A stretch of DNA of 64,000 nt from Azospirillum brasilense (GCF_022023855.1 NZ_CP059449.1:2094501-2158500); one strand, 5' to 3'; counted from the stretch's first letter, positions 43,251 through 53,700 are shown. Notes: generated from the letters alone by a model not told the origin. Translations and numbers: made by a program.

Positions 43251-43715
43251 CTAGACGGACATTCCCGCCGACGTCCCGGCCGCATAGGCCGCGGCGTCGG
43301 CCTTGCGGTAGGCGGTGATGGCGGCGGACCAGGGTTCGATGTGCAGGCCGCTGCCCATGGCGTCCTGATGGATGCTTTGCGCGATGAATCCGGCGTTGGG
43401 CGTGGCGCTCAGGCGCGGCGACGCGCCGGTGACCGGTCGGTCGTCACCCTCCGCGTCGCCCAGCGCGAATTTCGAGGAGGAGCCGGCGCGGCCGGCGCGG
43501 TTTCCCTCCGCCTCACCCAGTTCCGTCCGGTTTCCGCTTTTCAGCGCATCGTCGGTGGCCGAGACGTCGTCGGATCGCCGGCGTTCCTGCTCCCCCGGCA
43601 CGCGCCGGATCGGCTGCACCGCGATGGCTTCGCTGGCCAGCATCTGACGAAGCCGACCCATCCCGGACAGGGACTGCGCGTTCGACGGCGATGATAGGGA
43701 CAGGATGCTGGACAC
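43251..43715 (-). CDS. Hypothetical protein with conserved-looking C-terminal tail
   Basis: This 154-residue frame is low-complexity and charged in its first 95 residues. It ends in a more ordered segment containing GFIAQSIHQDAMG and AAITAYRKADA. Similar F-x-A-Q and A-Y-R tails occur in short unannotated proteins of alphaproteobacteria, from memory only. It starts with GTG 43715 without a visible binding site; a later ATG at 43661 is possible. There is no signal peptide or transmembrane segment. Confidence 0.5.
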   Translation of the reverse strand: MSSILSLSSPSNAQSLSGMGRLRQMLASEAIAVQPIRRVPGEQERRRSDDVSATDDALKSGNRTELGEAEGNRAGRAGSSSKFALGDAEGDDRPVTGASPRLSATPNAGFIAQSIHQDAMGSGLHIEPWSAAITAYRKADAAAYAAGTSAGMSV

Positions 43716-43856
43716 GGGAGCGCGGCGGGTTGTGGGTGAGCCTGATCCCGCATCGTATCAGCGCAAAGCTTCCCGATGCCTTAAAAATTTCGGGCGCGCG
43801 CGCGGCGCCGTGATGGCTGTCCATCCGACAGCGCCGAGGCGCTCCCTTCGGAGGGT

Positions 43857-44303
43857 TTAAGCCCCCTTGCGGCCACGGACGTTGCGGCGGACGACCGACT
43901 GCGCCTCCACGACCAGATCGCTGCCGCCCAGGACGCGAGTGAACAGCGCCTTGACGGTTGCCCGACCGCGCACGGTCAGCACGCCGCTGTTCGTATCGTC
44001 CTCGATCCTCAGCACCGCAGTGTGGGCGCCCAGGAAGCTCTTGGAAAAGGCGTTGTCGAAGAAGGTGCGGATGTGGCCGTCGCGCTGGTCGTCGAACATC
44101 ACTCGCCCGCCGGCCAGAGCCGCCGCGTCCACCGCCTGCGCCAGACGGGCCTGCACCGCGTAGCCGCGCACCGTCTCCAGGGTGTAGCCGGCGCCCACCG
44201 CCAGGGGGAGGCCGAGGGCGACGATCAAGGCCAGCGCAAGCTTGCGCCCGGAGCGCCGTTCCTGCCGATGCTGGAGCGCGTAAGGGTGGTAGACCATCAC
44301 CAT
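43857..44303 (-). CDS. TadG/TadE-like pilus-assembly-type membrane protein
   Basis: This 148-residue protein has a basic N-terminus, one transmembrane segment (about 20-42) and then a segment resembling the Tad_N region of TadG-like proteins (QARLAQAVDAAALAGG). The C-terminal part contains strands of a small exported domain. The start at ATG 44303 is used; the frame is open to a TTG at 44342, and neither has a good binding site. No other tad/flp gene is in the window, so it is an orphan. Confidence 0.6.
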   Translation of the reverse strand: MVMVYHPYALQHRQERRSGRKLALALIVALGLPLAVGAGYTLETVRGYAVQARLAQAVDAAALAGGRVMFDDQRDGHIRTFFDNAFSKSFLGAHTAVLRIEDDTNSGVLTVRGRATVKALFTRVLGGSDLVVEAQSVVRRNVRGRKGA

Positions 44304-44701
44304 CGCCGGACCCAAAAAATGTGAAGGAGAACGCAAGATCAAATCTGCCGGATTTGCCTTAATGAGCGATTAACAGCGTTCGAATAAGTCTTTGAATGTT
44401 TAAAAGCATGATAACGAGAGCGTGTGTTCGTTCGCGTTTTCTCTCATTATTATTTTGAGTTCCGCAAACCTTTTCATTGTTATGGGAATAAAATGGTTCG
44501 AAATTCGTATTAAATCTTGTGGCTGCGCCAGCGTGAGGGAGCCGCCCGGGACGATAAGGATTTCGTGCTGCACCGGAAGGGGAAAAAAGAAGGATCGCCC
44601 ATGCGGCCGGGTGATGCGCCGAAAGGATGCGGGAATAAAGCCGTTCGCCCCGGCGTCCACGAACCACCATCGTCTGAACAACAAGGCAGGGGAGGGCATC
44701 C
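44304..44701. other. AT-rich intergenic island
   Basis: The gap between two diverging genes is strikingly AT-rich from about 44355 to 44520 in an otherwise GC-rich window. It contains the short inverted repeats AAATC/GATTT (44341-44355) and TTAAT/ATTAA (44359-44373). It probably carries divergent promoters, perhaps bound by a nucleoid protein. I see no credible gene or tRNA in it. Confidence 0.6.
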
Positions 44702-45385
44702 ATGGTCCGCACCATCTTTGGGGCTGGTATCGGCGTTGCGCTATCGGCGGCGGTTCTGCTGACGGCGGCACCGACGCCGGCACAGACATCCGGGGGCTCC
44801 ACGGGCATGAGCTTTTTCGTCACCAGCGTCGGATCGGGAAAGGGCGCCGACCTCGGTGGGCTGGAGGGCGCGGACCGCCATTGCCGGCAGTTGGCGCAGG
44901 CCGTCGGGGCGGGGAACCGCGACTGGAAGGCCTATCTGTCCACCCAGGCGGCGGACGGCCGGCCCGCGGTGAACGCCCGCGACCGCATCGGCGCCGGCCC
45001 CTGGCAGAACGCCAAGGGGCAGGTGATCGCCCGCAATGTGGAGGATCTGCACGCCACCAACGGCCTGACCAAGCAGACCGGGCTGACCGAAACCGGCGAG
45101 ATGGTCAAAGGCCGAGGCGATACCCCGAACACCCACGACATCCTGACCGGCAGCCAGCCCGACGGCACGGCCTTCGGCGGCGCGGAGGATCGGACCTGCG
45201 GCAACTGGACCCGTAGCGGGACGGAGGGCGCCGCCATGGTCGGTCACCACGACCGCATGGGGCTCGGCGACGACCCGCCGGCCAAATCCTGGAACAGTTC
45301 CCACCTGACGCGGGGCGGTTGCAGCCAGGACGCCTTGAAGAGCACGGGCGGCGCTGGGCTGCTCTACTGCTTCGCCGCGGATTAG
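44702..45385 (+). CDS. Secreted DUF1554-like (lectin/endostatin-like fold) protein
   Basis: This 227-residue exported protein has a signal peptide (about 1-27). The mature part follows the pattern of DUF1554-like domains: FFVTSVGSGKGADLGGLEGAD at the start, a WKAYLS strand, and ARDRIG with GPW. It ends with a set of cysteines (TCGNW, GGCS, LYCF) likely to form disulphides. Ligand unknown. GGGGAGGG is about 6 nt before the ATG. It is preceded by the AT-rich island. Confidence 0.75.
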   Translation: MVRTIFGAGIGVALSAAVLLTAAPTPAQTSGGSTGMSFFVTSVGSGKGADLGGLEGADRHCRQLAQAVGAGNRDWKAYLSTQAADGRPAVNARDRIGAGPWQNAKGQVIARNVEDLHATNGLTKQTGLTETGEMVKGRGDTPNTHDILTGSQPDGTAFGGAEDRTCGNWTRSGTEGAAMVGHHDRMGLGDDPPAKSWNSSHLTRGGCSQDALKSTGGAGLLYCFAAD

Positions 45386-45483
45386 CAGGGCGGAAGCGGG
45401 AGGGCTGACCCGCCCGCTCCCTTTCCGTCGGCATCCGGGAGCGTTACAGTCGCGCCATTCGTACGGTGTGTGGAGGCGGCCCG

Positions 45484-46797
45484 ATGCGGGGCGGGGCGTG
45501 GCGTTCGGCGGTGCTGGGCTTTGCGGTGGCGGGTATGGCGCTCGCCTTCCTGGGGGTGGAAATCGGGCGGCTGGCCGTCGCCGACCCCGAGCGTTCCTTG
45601 CTGGACATGGGGGCTGTCGGGCTCGGCGTGCTGGCGCTGTGGATGGCCTTTGCCCGGCTGAACCGCCATTTCCGCGATCTGGGCCGGCTGCGCGAGACCC
45701 TGTCGGCGTGGCGCGGGCGCGGCGCCGCTTCCCTCGCCGCCGATGCGAAGGAGGACGAGGCCGGCGACCTCGCCCGGGCAGCGGCGGAGGCGCTCCGCCA
45801 TGGCCGCCACGGCGAGCATCGCCCGGGGGAGCGGCTGGCCGGCGTGATCGCCGCGCTGGAGGAGCCGGTGGTCGTGCTCGACGATTTCGGGCGGATCGAC
45901 ACGCTGAATCCCGCAGCCTCGGCTCATCTGGGGCTGGCGGCGGGGGCCGACATCTACGACCACCTGTCGCGCCCGGAGCTGTTCCGCGCCATCGAGCGGG
46001 CGCGCGAGGACGGCCAGATGGTCTCCGCCCTGCTGCGCCGCGCCCAGGGGGGCGAGGTGCCGGTGCGGGTCAAGGATCTGGGGCTCCAGTCGGGCATTGC
46101 CCTGGTCTTCCCGGCAAAGGCGGGGGAGGCGCAGCCTTTGCTGTCCGGCGAGCGGCGGCTGCTGCGCCCCAACGCCCGTCCCGTCCATCTCGGCGACGAG
46201 GACCCGCTGCTGGCCCTGCCGATGGTCAGTCTGTGGGTGGCCACCGCCACCGGGCAGGCGGAGGAGGGGCCGGTCGTCGCGGTCGGGACGGTGCGGATGG
46301 TCGGGCCGCGCGTCTTCCGCAGCCTGTCGCTGGAGCTGTTCATCGATCCCGGCACGCCGATCCCGGCGGAGGGCACCGCGACCCACGGCGTGACCGCGGC
46401 GATGGTGGAAGGCGCGCGCCCCTTCGCCGCGGCCTGGCCGGTGATCGCCGACGCCCTGCGCGGCTGCGCGGTGGTCGGCTGGGGGGTGGACACGGCGCTC
46501 GGCACGCTGGCCCGTGCCTGCCGCGACGCCGGCCTGCCGGAGCCGGAGGCGCCGCCGACGCTCGACCTCGCCCGGCTCGCCGCGGCGCTCGATCCGGCGC
46601 TGGAGGGGGCCTCTCTGGAGCAACTGGCCGCCGCCTTCGGCATCGCCACCGACCGCCGCATGGGTCCCTTCGCCCCCGCCCTGGTCGAGGCGGAGCTGGC
46701 CGCGGGTTTGCTGACGCGGCTGGACCAGCGGGGGATCGCCACGCACGGGCAGGCTCGCGCCTTCGCCGCCGGTCAGGCCGGCGCGCTGCCCGAGTGA
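45484..46797 (+). CDS. Membrane protein with PAS-like and degenerate DEDD-exonuclease domains
   Basis: This 437-residue protein has two N-terminal transmembrane segments (about 8-28 and 40-57), a PAS-like domain (about 118-215) and a C-terminal domain of DnaQ/epsilon exonuclease fold (about 245-425). The fold is recognisable from the P-A-x-GTATHGVTAAMVEGARPF stretch. The first catalytic motif D-x-E-x-T-G reads V252-A-T254-A-T-G, so both metal-binding acids are lost, and the last motif lacks the H-x-x-x-x-D pattern. It is probably a non-catalytic or nucleotide-binding module. GGAGG lies 7 nt before ATG 45484; an upstream in-frame GTG is less likely. Confidence 0.72.
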   Translation: MRGGAWRSAVLGFAVAGMALAFLGVEIGRLAVADPERSLLDMGAVGLGVLALWMAFARLNRHFRDLGRLRETLSAWRGRGAASLAADAKEDEAGDLARAAAEALRHGRHGEHRPGERLAGVIAALEEPVVVLDDFGRIDTLNPAASAHLGLAAGADIYDHLSRPELFRAIERAREDGQMVSALLRRAQGGEVPVRVKDLGLQSGIALVFPAKAGEAQPLLSGERRLLRPNARPVHLGDEDPLLALPMVSLWVATATGQAEEGPVVAVGTVRMVGPRVFRSLSLELFIDPGTPIPAEGTATHGVTAAMVEGARPFAAAWPVIADALRGCAVVGWGVDTALGTLARACRDAGLPEPEAPPTLDLARLAAALDPALEGASLEQLAAAFGIATDRRMGPFAPALVEAELAAGLLTRLDQRGIATHGQARAFAAGQAGALPE

Positions 46798-46831
46798 ATC
46801 CTGCCCGATTGAACTTTGCCCGAGTGACGCC

Positions 46832-47299
46832 TTACCGCCATTTCGGCCGCCGCCCGGCCTTCAGCGCCTGCACCGCCTGATCGAGCGTCTGCAGGAACTT
46901 CGACTTGTCCTGCTGGCTCATCGGCTTGTTGCCCCCGCTGACCACGCCCATGTCGCGCAGATCCTGCATCAGCGCGCGGGTGGCGATGGCCGAGCCGATG
47001 CTGTCCTCCGTGAAGGGGCGCCCGGTCGGGCCGATCACCACGGCGCGATTCTTGACGCAGCGGTCGGCGAGCTGGATGTCGGCGGTGACCACAATGTCAG
47101 CCTCGGTCGCGTGCTCGGCGATCCAGTTGTCGGCGGCGTCGAACTCCGACCCGACGACGACCAGTTCCGACAGGCATTCGTTGGGCAGGCGGAGCGGGCC
47201 GTTGCTGACGATCCAGACCTTGATTCCGTTGCGCCCGGCCACCCGGTAAATTTCCGACTTTACCGGGCAGGCATCGGCATCCACATAAATCTCGACCAC
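46832..47299 (-). CDS. YaiI/YqxD family (DUF188, UPF0178) protein
   Basis: This 155-residue protein of the DUF188 family has a PIN-like fold. The conserved N-terminal YVDADACPVK, the VTADIQLADRC motif and the IGPTGRPFTEDSIG motif are all present. The acidic residues suggest metal-dependent nuclease ancestry, but the function is unproven. It starts at GTG 47299 with GGAGG about 9 nt upstream. It converges with the pseudo-exonuclease gene and diverges from ettA. Confidence 0.88.
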   Translation of the reverse strand: MVEIYVDADACPVKSEIYRVAGRNGIKVWIVSNGPLRLPNECLSELVVVGSEFDAADNWIAEHATEADIVVTADIQLADRCVKNRAVVIGPTGRPFTEDSIGSAIATRALMQDLRDMGVVSGGNKPMSQQDKSKFLQTLDQAVQALKAGRRPKWR

Positions 47300-47422
47300 C
47301 CGGCTTCCCTCCTTCGCCGTTTCATGCCGCGTCCTTATGCGCTAAAACCCTGAGCGAGCGAAGTGGCGCCGCGGGTGGCGTCCTGGATTTTTCCTTTTTG
47401 TGCAGAAGGGTCGGAGCGGCGC

Positions 47423-49099
<1,677 letters not shown>

Positions 49100-49117
49100 G
49101 CGGCGGCTCCGGCAGGT

Positions 49118-49143
49118 TCCCTCTCCCCATCCGGGAGGGGGAG
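49118..49143. terminator. Hairpin between ettA and the converging pentapeptide gene
   Basis: CCCTCTCCCC ATCC GGGAGGGGG can pair as a GC-rich hairpin of the same type as the longer intergenic repeats. It lies between two converging stops and likely serves both; the T tract on the + strand is weak. Confidence 0.5.
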
Positions 49144-49153
49144 CCTTCTTCCG

Positions 49154-50635
49154 TTACCCTTCCAGCTTCTGATGCTCCAGGAAGGCGGTCTTCAAGAGAT
49201 GCTTGAGATCGTCGCCATACTGGTGGAAGCGCACGGACACCTGCCCTTTCCCCGCGCCCTTGTGCACCACGACCATCCGCGCGGTGGCCACGATGTCGTC
49301 CCGTCCGGTGATGGACAGGCGACCTTCGATCGTCTCGCCCTCCTCGAACAGATCGTCCGGCGCGTAGAGGCAGACTCCGCCGATCGACCAGTTGCGGGAG
49401 GAATGGGCGCCACGGTCGGTCTGAACAACCAGGCAGGGTTGGGCGTAGCGCTTCTGCGCCCGCCGTTCCTCCGGCGCCGGCAGCGGCGGTGGCGCGGTGT
49501 CCACCATCACCGTGATTCCCGTGCCGTCAAGCTTCGCCCCGCCCAGCTTGGCGGAGCGCAGCACCGCATCCTCCATCCGTGCGTCGCGCAGGTCGGCGCC
49601 GGTCAGGTTGGCACCGTCGAAGTTGGTCGGCCAGGGACGGTCTCCGGAAAGCCGGGCCGGGCGGGCGTCGGCGCGGGCCAGGACGGCGCGGGCCAGCCCG
49701 GCGCGGCGCAGGTTCGTGCCGTTCAGGCAGGCCTCTGTCAGATCGGCCCCGATCATCTCGGTGTAGGAGAGGTCGGCCATCTCCAGGCTGGCCTTGCGCA
49801 GCCGCACGCCCATCAGGCGGCAGCGGCGCAGCCGCGCCGCGGCGAGCACGCGGCCCGTCAGGTCGGCCCCAATCACCGACACGAGGTCGAGATCGAGATG
49901 GCGGCCCTCCGCCCCCTGGCTGTTCACCCACCGCTCATGCTCGGCGACGGCCTCCAGGAAGGCGCCCGACGGCATCGGCTTGTAGGCCGGCTTGACGATG
50001 GCGTTCTTGGGAAGGGAGGCAGGCAGGTAGTTGCGGTCGAGCGTCGCCTCGTCGATCGTCGTGCCGTCGAAGGTCACGCCGTCCAGGGTCGCGCCCCAGA
50101 AATCCGCGCCGACCAGAACGGCCGCGGTCATGTCGGCGCCCGTCAGGTCGGCGTCGTTGAGATCGGCGCCGCTGAGGTCGCAGCCCGTGAAGTTCGCCCC
50201 GGCCAGGATGGAGCGCTCCATCTTCGCCTCGGTCAGGCGGGTGACGCCGTCGCTGCGTGGTTTGTCGTCCGTTCCGCTCATCAGCGACCCGGCGCGGAAG
50301 TCGGCGCCGCGCAGGTTGGCGTCGGTCAGGATGGCCCGGTGCAGGTTGGCGCCGCGCAGATCCGCCCCGATCAGGGTCGAGGCGGTCAGGTTCGCCCCCT
50401 CCATGTCGGCGCCGAACAGGTCGGCCTGCGAGAGGTCGGCCCGGACGAGGCGGGCGCCGACCAGATTGGCCCCTGCCAGCTTCGCCCCGTTCAGGTTCAC
50501 CCGGTCGAGGCTGAGATTCGAAAGATCGCGGAAGCTGAGGTCGGCCCGCCGCCCGCCGCGGCGCGTCAGCCACGTCTGGTGGGCGAGGATGATCGCCTTG
50601 ATCTCTTCGATCTCGTTCGGAGTCCGGTCGGCCAT
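49154..50635 (-). CDS. Pentapeptide-repeat protein with C-terminal PilZ domain
   Basis: This 493-residue protein contains two blocks of A(D/N)LXX pentapeptide repeats (about 30-190 and 265-365), which fold as a right-handed quadrilateral helix, and a C-terminal PilZ domain (about 389-493). The c-di-GMP motifs are intact: R392-AQK-R396 (RxxxR) and N415-W-S417-IG-G420 (NxSxxG). The sheet-like repeats probably bind a partner under c-di-GMP control. The start at ATG 50635 lacks a good binding site; a longer frame to 50662 is open. No signal peptide is present. Confidence 0.88.
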   Translation of the reverse strand: MADRTPNEIEEIKAIILAHQTWLTRRGGRRADLSFRDLSNLSLDRVNLNGAKLAGANLVGARLVRADLSQADLFGADMEGANLTASTLIGADLRGANLHRAILTDANLRGADFRAGSLMSGTDDKPRSDGVTRLTEAKMERSILAGANFTGCDLSGADLNDADLTGADMTAAVLVGADFWGATLDGVTFDGTTIDEATLDRNYLPASLPKNAIVKPAYKPMPSGAFLEAVAEHERWVNSQGAEGRHLDLDLVSVIGADLTGRVLAAARLRRCRLMGVRLRKASLEMADLSYTEMIGADLTEACLNGTNLRRAGLARAVLARADARPARLSGDRPWPTNFDGANLTGADLRDARMEDAVLRSAKLGGAKLDGTGITVMVDTAPPPLPAPEERRAQKRYAQPCLVVQTDRGAHSSRNWSIGGVCLYAPDDLFEEGETIEGRLSITGRDDIVATARMVVVHKGAGKGQVSVRFHQYGDDLKHLLKTAFLEHQKLEG

Positions 50636-50762
50636 CGGATGGGGCGCCCGCTGCTGCAACACACAAGAGAGGCTTCGGGCGCGACCATACCCCTTCCGGC
50701 GGTGTTCGTCACGGAATCGCCGTTTGGACCATCAGGAAAAAGGGCCATAAAAAGCAGGCATG

Positions 50763-50787
50763 AAAAAGGGCCGCCCGAAGGCGGCCC
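50763..50787 (-). terminator. Rho-independent terminator of mlaC
   Basis: A perfect stem GGGCCGCC/GGCGGCCC with a 4-nt loop is followed on the - strand by TTTTT. It lies 31 nt past the mlaC stop. Confidence 0.9.
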
Positions 50788-50818
50788 GTGAGATGGCCCG
50801 GTTGCGCGGAGCGAAGGA

Positions 50819-51436
50819 TCAGCCGGCGCTGCCAACCTTCTGGCGGAGCGCCTGGAGCAGCCCTTCGACCCGCCCGCCGTTCTGACCGATGACGGAGGCG
50901 AACTCCTGGCGCTGGGTCACGCCCATGCTCACACCCTCGACCACCACGTCGATGATCTTGTAGGCGGTGTCGCGCTTGCGCACGCGCCAGTCCACATTCA
51001 CCGGCGGGCCGTTGGGGCGGACGATCTGGGTGGTGACCATGGTGTCCGCCTCGCCTTCCACGCGGGCCCCGGAGATCCGGAAGGTTTCGCCCGAATACTC
51101 GACGAAGCGGTCGGCGTAGGTGTTGACGATCAGCCGCTCGAACAGCTTCTGGTATTCGTCGTGCTGCTGCGGCGTGGCGGAGTTCCAATAGCGGCCCAGC
51201 ACCCAACGCCCGATGTAGGCCACGTCGAAGCCCTGATAGAGCAGGCCGCGGAAGCGCTGTACTGCCTGCTCGCGCGACAGGCTCTTGTTCGAGAAGGTGG
51301 CGACGGCCTCGTTCCCCAGCGATTGGATGAACGCGGTCGCGCCCGGATCAGCCGATTGCGCGGCGGCGGGACGGGCGGCCCAGCTGCTCACCGCGAGCAG
51401 GGCCGCGCACACAAGAAACAGGCGACGTGTCAGCAT
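50819..51436 (-). CDS. mlaC: Periplasmic phospholipid-binding protein MlaC (Ttg2D)
   Basis: This 205-residue exported protein of the MlaC/Tgt2 family shuttles phospholipids between the outer-membrane MlaA complex and the inner-membrane MlaFEDB transporter. The signal peptide ends near AAAQ (about residue 27). The conserved YIGRWVLGRYW segment and a C-terminal IIDVVVEGVSM strand are typical. It is the second gene after mlaA with a 94-nt gap, and a terminator follows. mlaFED is not in the window. Confidence 0.92.
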   Translation of the reverse strand: MLTRRLFLVCAALLAVSSWAARPAAAQSADPGATAFIQSLGNEAVATFSNKSLSREQAVQRFRGLLYQGFDVAYIGRWVLGRYWNSATPQQHDEYQKLFERLIVNTYADRFVEYSGETFRISGARVEGEADTMVTTQIVRPNGPPVNVDWRVRKRDTAYKIIDVVVEGVSMGVTQRQEFASVIGQNGGRVEGLLQALRQKVGSAG

Positions 51437-51530
51437 GGCAAGGCAAAAGTGGCTGCCGCGGGGGCTTTGTCAACACTCAATCGGACAAGGGATCGAGCGC
51501 GGACGGTCGCGCCGCGGCAGGCCTCCTCCT

Positions 51531-52307
51531 TTATTTCTTGGCGGGTTCGTCGAAATCGGGGAATTCCGGCGTCGCCGGCGCGATGTCGTTGGCGATCGCG
51601 GCGCGGCGCTGCTGCGCGTAGAGGCTGCGGGCCGTCGCGTAGAAGTCCAGCGAGTTCTTGCGCAGATCGTCGATCTCGCGAAGGAGTTGCGAGCGGCGGT
51701 CCAGACCAGCGGCGGCGGTCCGCCCATACATCGCGTTGTCCGCCCCGGCGGCGTTGGTGCCGATGCGGAACGGGTCGGCCAGCGTGTCTACGCCGTAGCC
51801 CAGCGTGTCGCGGACGTTCGACGGGCCGAGGAACGGCAGCACCACGTAGGGGCCGGGTCCGACGCCCCAGACGCCCAGCGTCTGGCCGAAATCCTCGGGA
51901 CGGTCGCCGATCCCGGCCTCCGTCGCCACGTCGGCGAGGCCGCCGATGCCGAGGATGGTGTTGGTCATGAACCGGCCGGTGGCGACCTGGGCGCCCTCGA
52001 AATCACCCTGCAACAGGTTGTTGGCGATGTAGAGCGGGCCGAGCAGGTTCTGGATGAAGTTGTGCACCGCCTGGCGCAGCGGGTCGGGGACAACGCCCAC
52101 ATACACCTCTGTCGCCGGGCGGATCAGCAGGATGTCCGCGGTCTCATTGACGGCGAAGACGAATCGGTTGGGAATCTCCAGGGGATCGCTGACCGTGACA
52201 TCGGCTTCGTTGCTGCCAGGCGCGGTTGCGCAGCCGGCCATGCCGAAGGCGACGACGGCTACGGCGGCCGAGCGAAGAAGGGAACGGGAGAGGTTGGCCA
52301 GCTTCAT
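51531..52307 (-). CDS. mlaA: Outer-membrane phospholipid-transport lipoprotein MlaA (VacJ)
   Basis: This 258-residue VacJ-family lipoprotein has a lipobox GMAGC (Cys26). Family motifs are present: DPLEIPNR near the N-terminus, VHNFIQNLLGP, RFMTNTILGIGGLADVA, DFGQTLGVWGVGPGPY and LPFLGPSNVRD. It removes mislocalised phospholipids from the outer leaflet. It is the first gene of a pair with mlaC. The start at ATG 52307 is set by the signal peptide; the binding site is weak. Confidence 0.94.
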   Translation of the reverse strand: MKLANLSRSLLRSAAVAVVAFGMAGCATAPGSNEADVTVSDPLEIPNRFVFAVNETADILLIRPATEVYVGVVPDPLRQAVHNFIQNLLGPLYIANNLLQGDFEGAQVATGRFMTNTILGIGGLADVATEAGIGDRPEDFGQTLGVWGVGPGPYVVLPFLGPSNVRDTLGYGVDTLADPFRIGTNAAGADNAMYGRTAAAGLDRRSQLLREIDDLRKNSLDFYATARSLYAQQRRAAIANDIAPATPEFPDFDEPAKK

Positions 52308-52628
52308 CGGCGACGGCTCTTTCTGGGGACACGACTTTGGGCGGGGCATCCGATTCCGCGGCCCCGTCGCGCCACATCCGAAGGGTTCGATCCCTCGCCG
52401 GGCGGCAACAGGCGCTGCCGGACAGGACATCGCCCGGAAAATCCGTGCGATCCCTTTGTTCCGTGCCTAACACAGGCGCCGCCTTTTGACCAGCGTGCCA
52501 CGCGAGGTCACCATACGGATACCGCCCTATGTGGTAGGATTGCCGCGCCCTTCGCGTGCCGACCGGGCGTCCCGTCAGCCGGTGCCGCCCGATTGGAAGG
52601 GTGACCGGTGAAAACGTGTTTACGCTGC

Positions 52629-52644
52629 ATAAAGATATCTTTAT
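52629..52644. promoter_or_regulatory. Perfect 16-bp palindrome upstream of the arsR-methyltransferase/metF operon
   Basis: ATAAAGATATCTTTAT is self-complementary over its full length, and lies 60 nt before the regulator gene. ArsR-family proteins bind AT-rich palindromes. SahR-type regulators of the methionine cycle are reported to bind sites of this kind, recalled without checking. The most likely reader is the ArsR-domain protein encoded just downstream. The 52308-52704 gap holds nothing else I can name; no SAM riboswitch fold was convincing. Confidence 0.65.
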
Positions 52645-52704
52645 ATCTGTATCCCGCATGGCGGGCCGTGGTGGCCGGCCGGCCCTTCGGGGCGATTCGG
52701 GACG

Positions 52705-53700
52705 GTGCCGGCGGTCATGGACGAACTGCTTGCGACATTGAAGGCGGCGGCGGAGACCACGCGGCTTCGGCTGCTGGCGCTGTGCGCTCATGGCGAGCTG
52801 ACGGTGACCGAACTGACCCAGATCCTGGGGCAGAGCCAACCGCGGGTGTCCCGCCATCTGAAGCTGCTGTGCGACGCCGGTCTTCTCGACCGTTTCCGGG
52901 AGGGCACGTTCGCCTTCTACCGGCTGACGGAGCGCGGCGCCTCGGCGGAGTTGGCGCGGGTGCTGGTGGGCGCGATCCCGTCCGACGATCCGACCATGAC
53001 GCTGGATCTGGAGCGGCTGGAGGCGATCAAGCGCGCCCGCTCCGAGGCGGCGGCCAGCTACTTCCGCGAGAATGCCGCCCGCTGGCATGAAATCCGCTCC
53101 CTCCACGTCCCGGAACGCGAGGTGGAGGAGGCGCTGCTGCGCCTGATCCCCGCCGACGGGATCGGGGATCTCCTGGACATCGGCACCGGCACGGGCCGCA
53201 TGCTGGAGGTTCTGGGGCCGCGCGCCCGGCGCGCCGTGGGGGTCGACCAGTCGCGCGAGATGCTGTCCATCGCCCGCACCAAGCTGGAGGACACGGCGCT
53301 ACGCCACTGCCATGTCCGGCAGGCGGACATGTACCAGCTTCCCTTTCCGTCCGGCTCCTTCGACGCGGCGGTCGTCCATCAGGTGCTGCATTTCGCGGAG
53401 GCGCCGGCCGATCTTCTGGTCGAGGCGGCGCGGGTGCTGCGGCCCGGCGGCCTGCTGCTGCTGGTCGATTTCGCTCCCCACGCCCTGGAATCCCTGCGAG
53501 CGGAGCACGCGCACCGCCGGCTGGGCTTCTCGGACGCCGAGGTCACCGCCTGGTGCCGCCAATGCGGTCTGGAGTGCGGTGCCGTGGTGCATCTGCCGGG
53601 CGAACCGCTTACCGTATCCATCTGGCCGGCGGTGCGCGCCGCGAAGGGCGCATCCCCGGCCGACCCCTCCATCCTCTCCATCAGCGGAGCCCAGTCATGA
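52705..53700 (+). CDS. ArsR-family regulator fused to SAM-dependent methyltransferase
   Basis: This 331-residue protein has an N-terminal winged helix of ArsR type (about 5-95; recognition helix SQPRVSRHLKLL) and a C-terminal class I methyltransferase domain (about 130-310) with motif I LLDIGTGTGRML. The cysteine metal-sensing motif of true ArsR is absent. It overlaps metF by 4 nt (ATGA), and a perfect palindrome lies upstream, so it probably controls methionine-cycle genes in response to SAM or SAH. It starts at GTG 52705; an in-frame ATG 52717 is an alternative. Confidence 0.88.
   Translation: MPAVMDELLATLKAAAETTRLRLLALCAHGELTVTELTQILGQSQPRVSRHLKLLCDAGLLDRFREGTFAFYRLTERGASAELARVLVGAIPSDDPTMTLDLERLEAIKRARSEAAASYFRENAARWHEIRSLHVPEREVEEALLRLIPADGIGDLLDIGTGTGRMLEVLGPRARRAVGVDQSREMLSIARTKLEDTALRHCHVRQADMYQLPFPSGSFDAAVVHQVLHFAEAPADLLVEAARVLRPGGLLLLVDFAPHALESLRAEHAHRRLGFSDAEVTAWCRQCGLECGAVVHLPGEPLTVSIWPAVRAAKGASPADPSILSISGAQS

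Noticed and set aside
52480..52704. SAM riboswitch upstream of the metF operon
   Set aside because: I could not fold the leader into a known SAM class by eye; the perfect palindrome is a simpler explanation.
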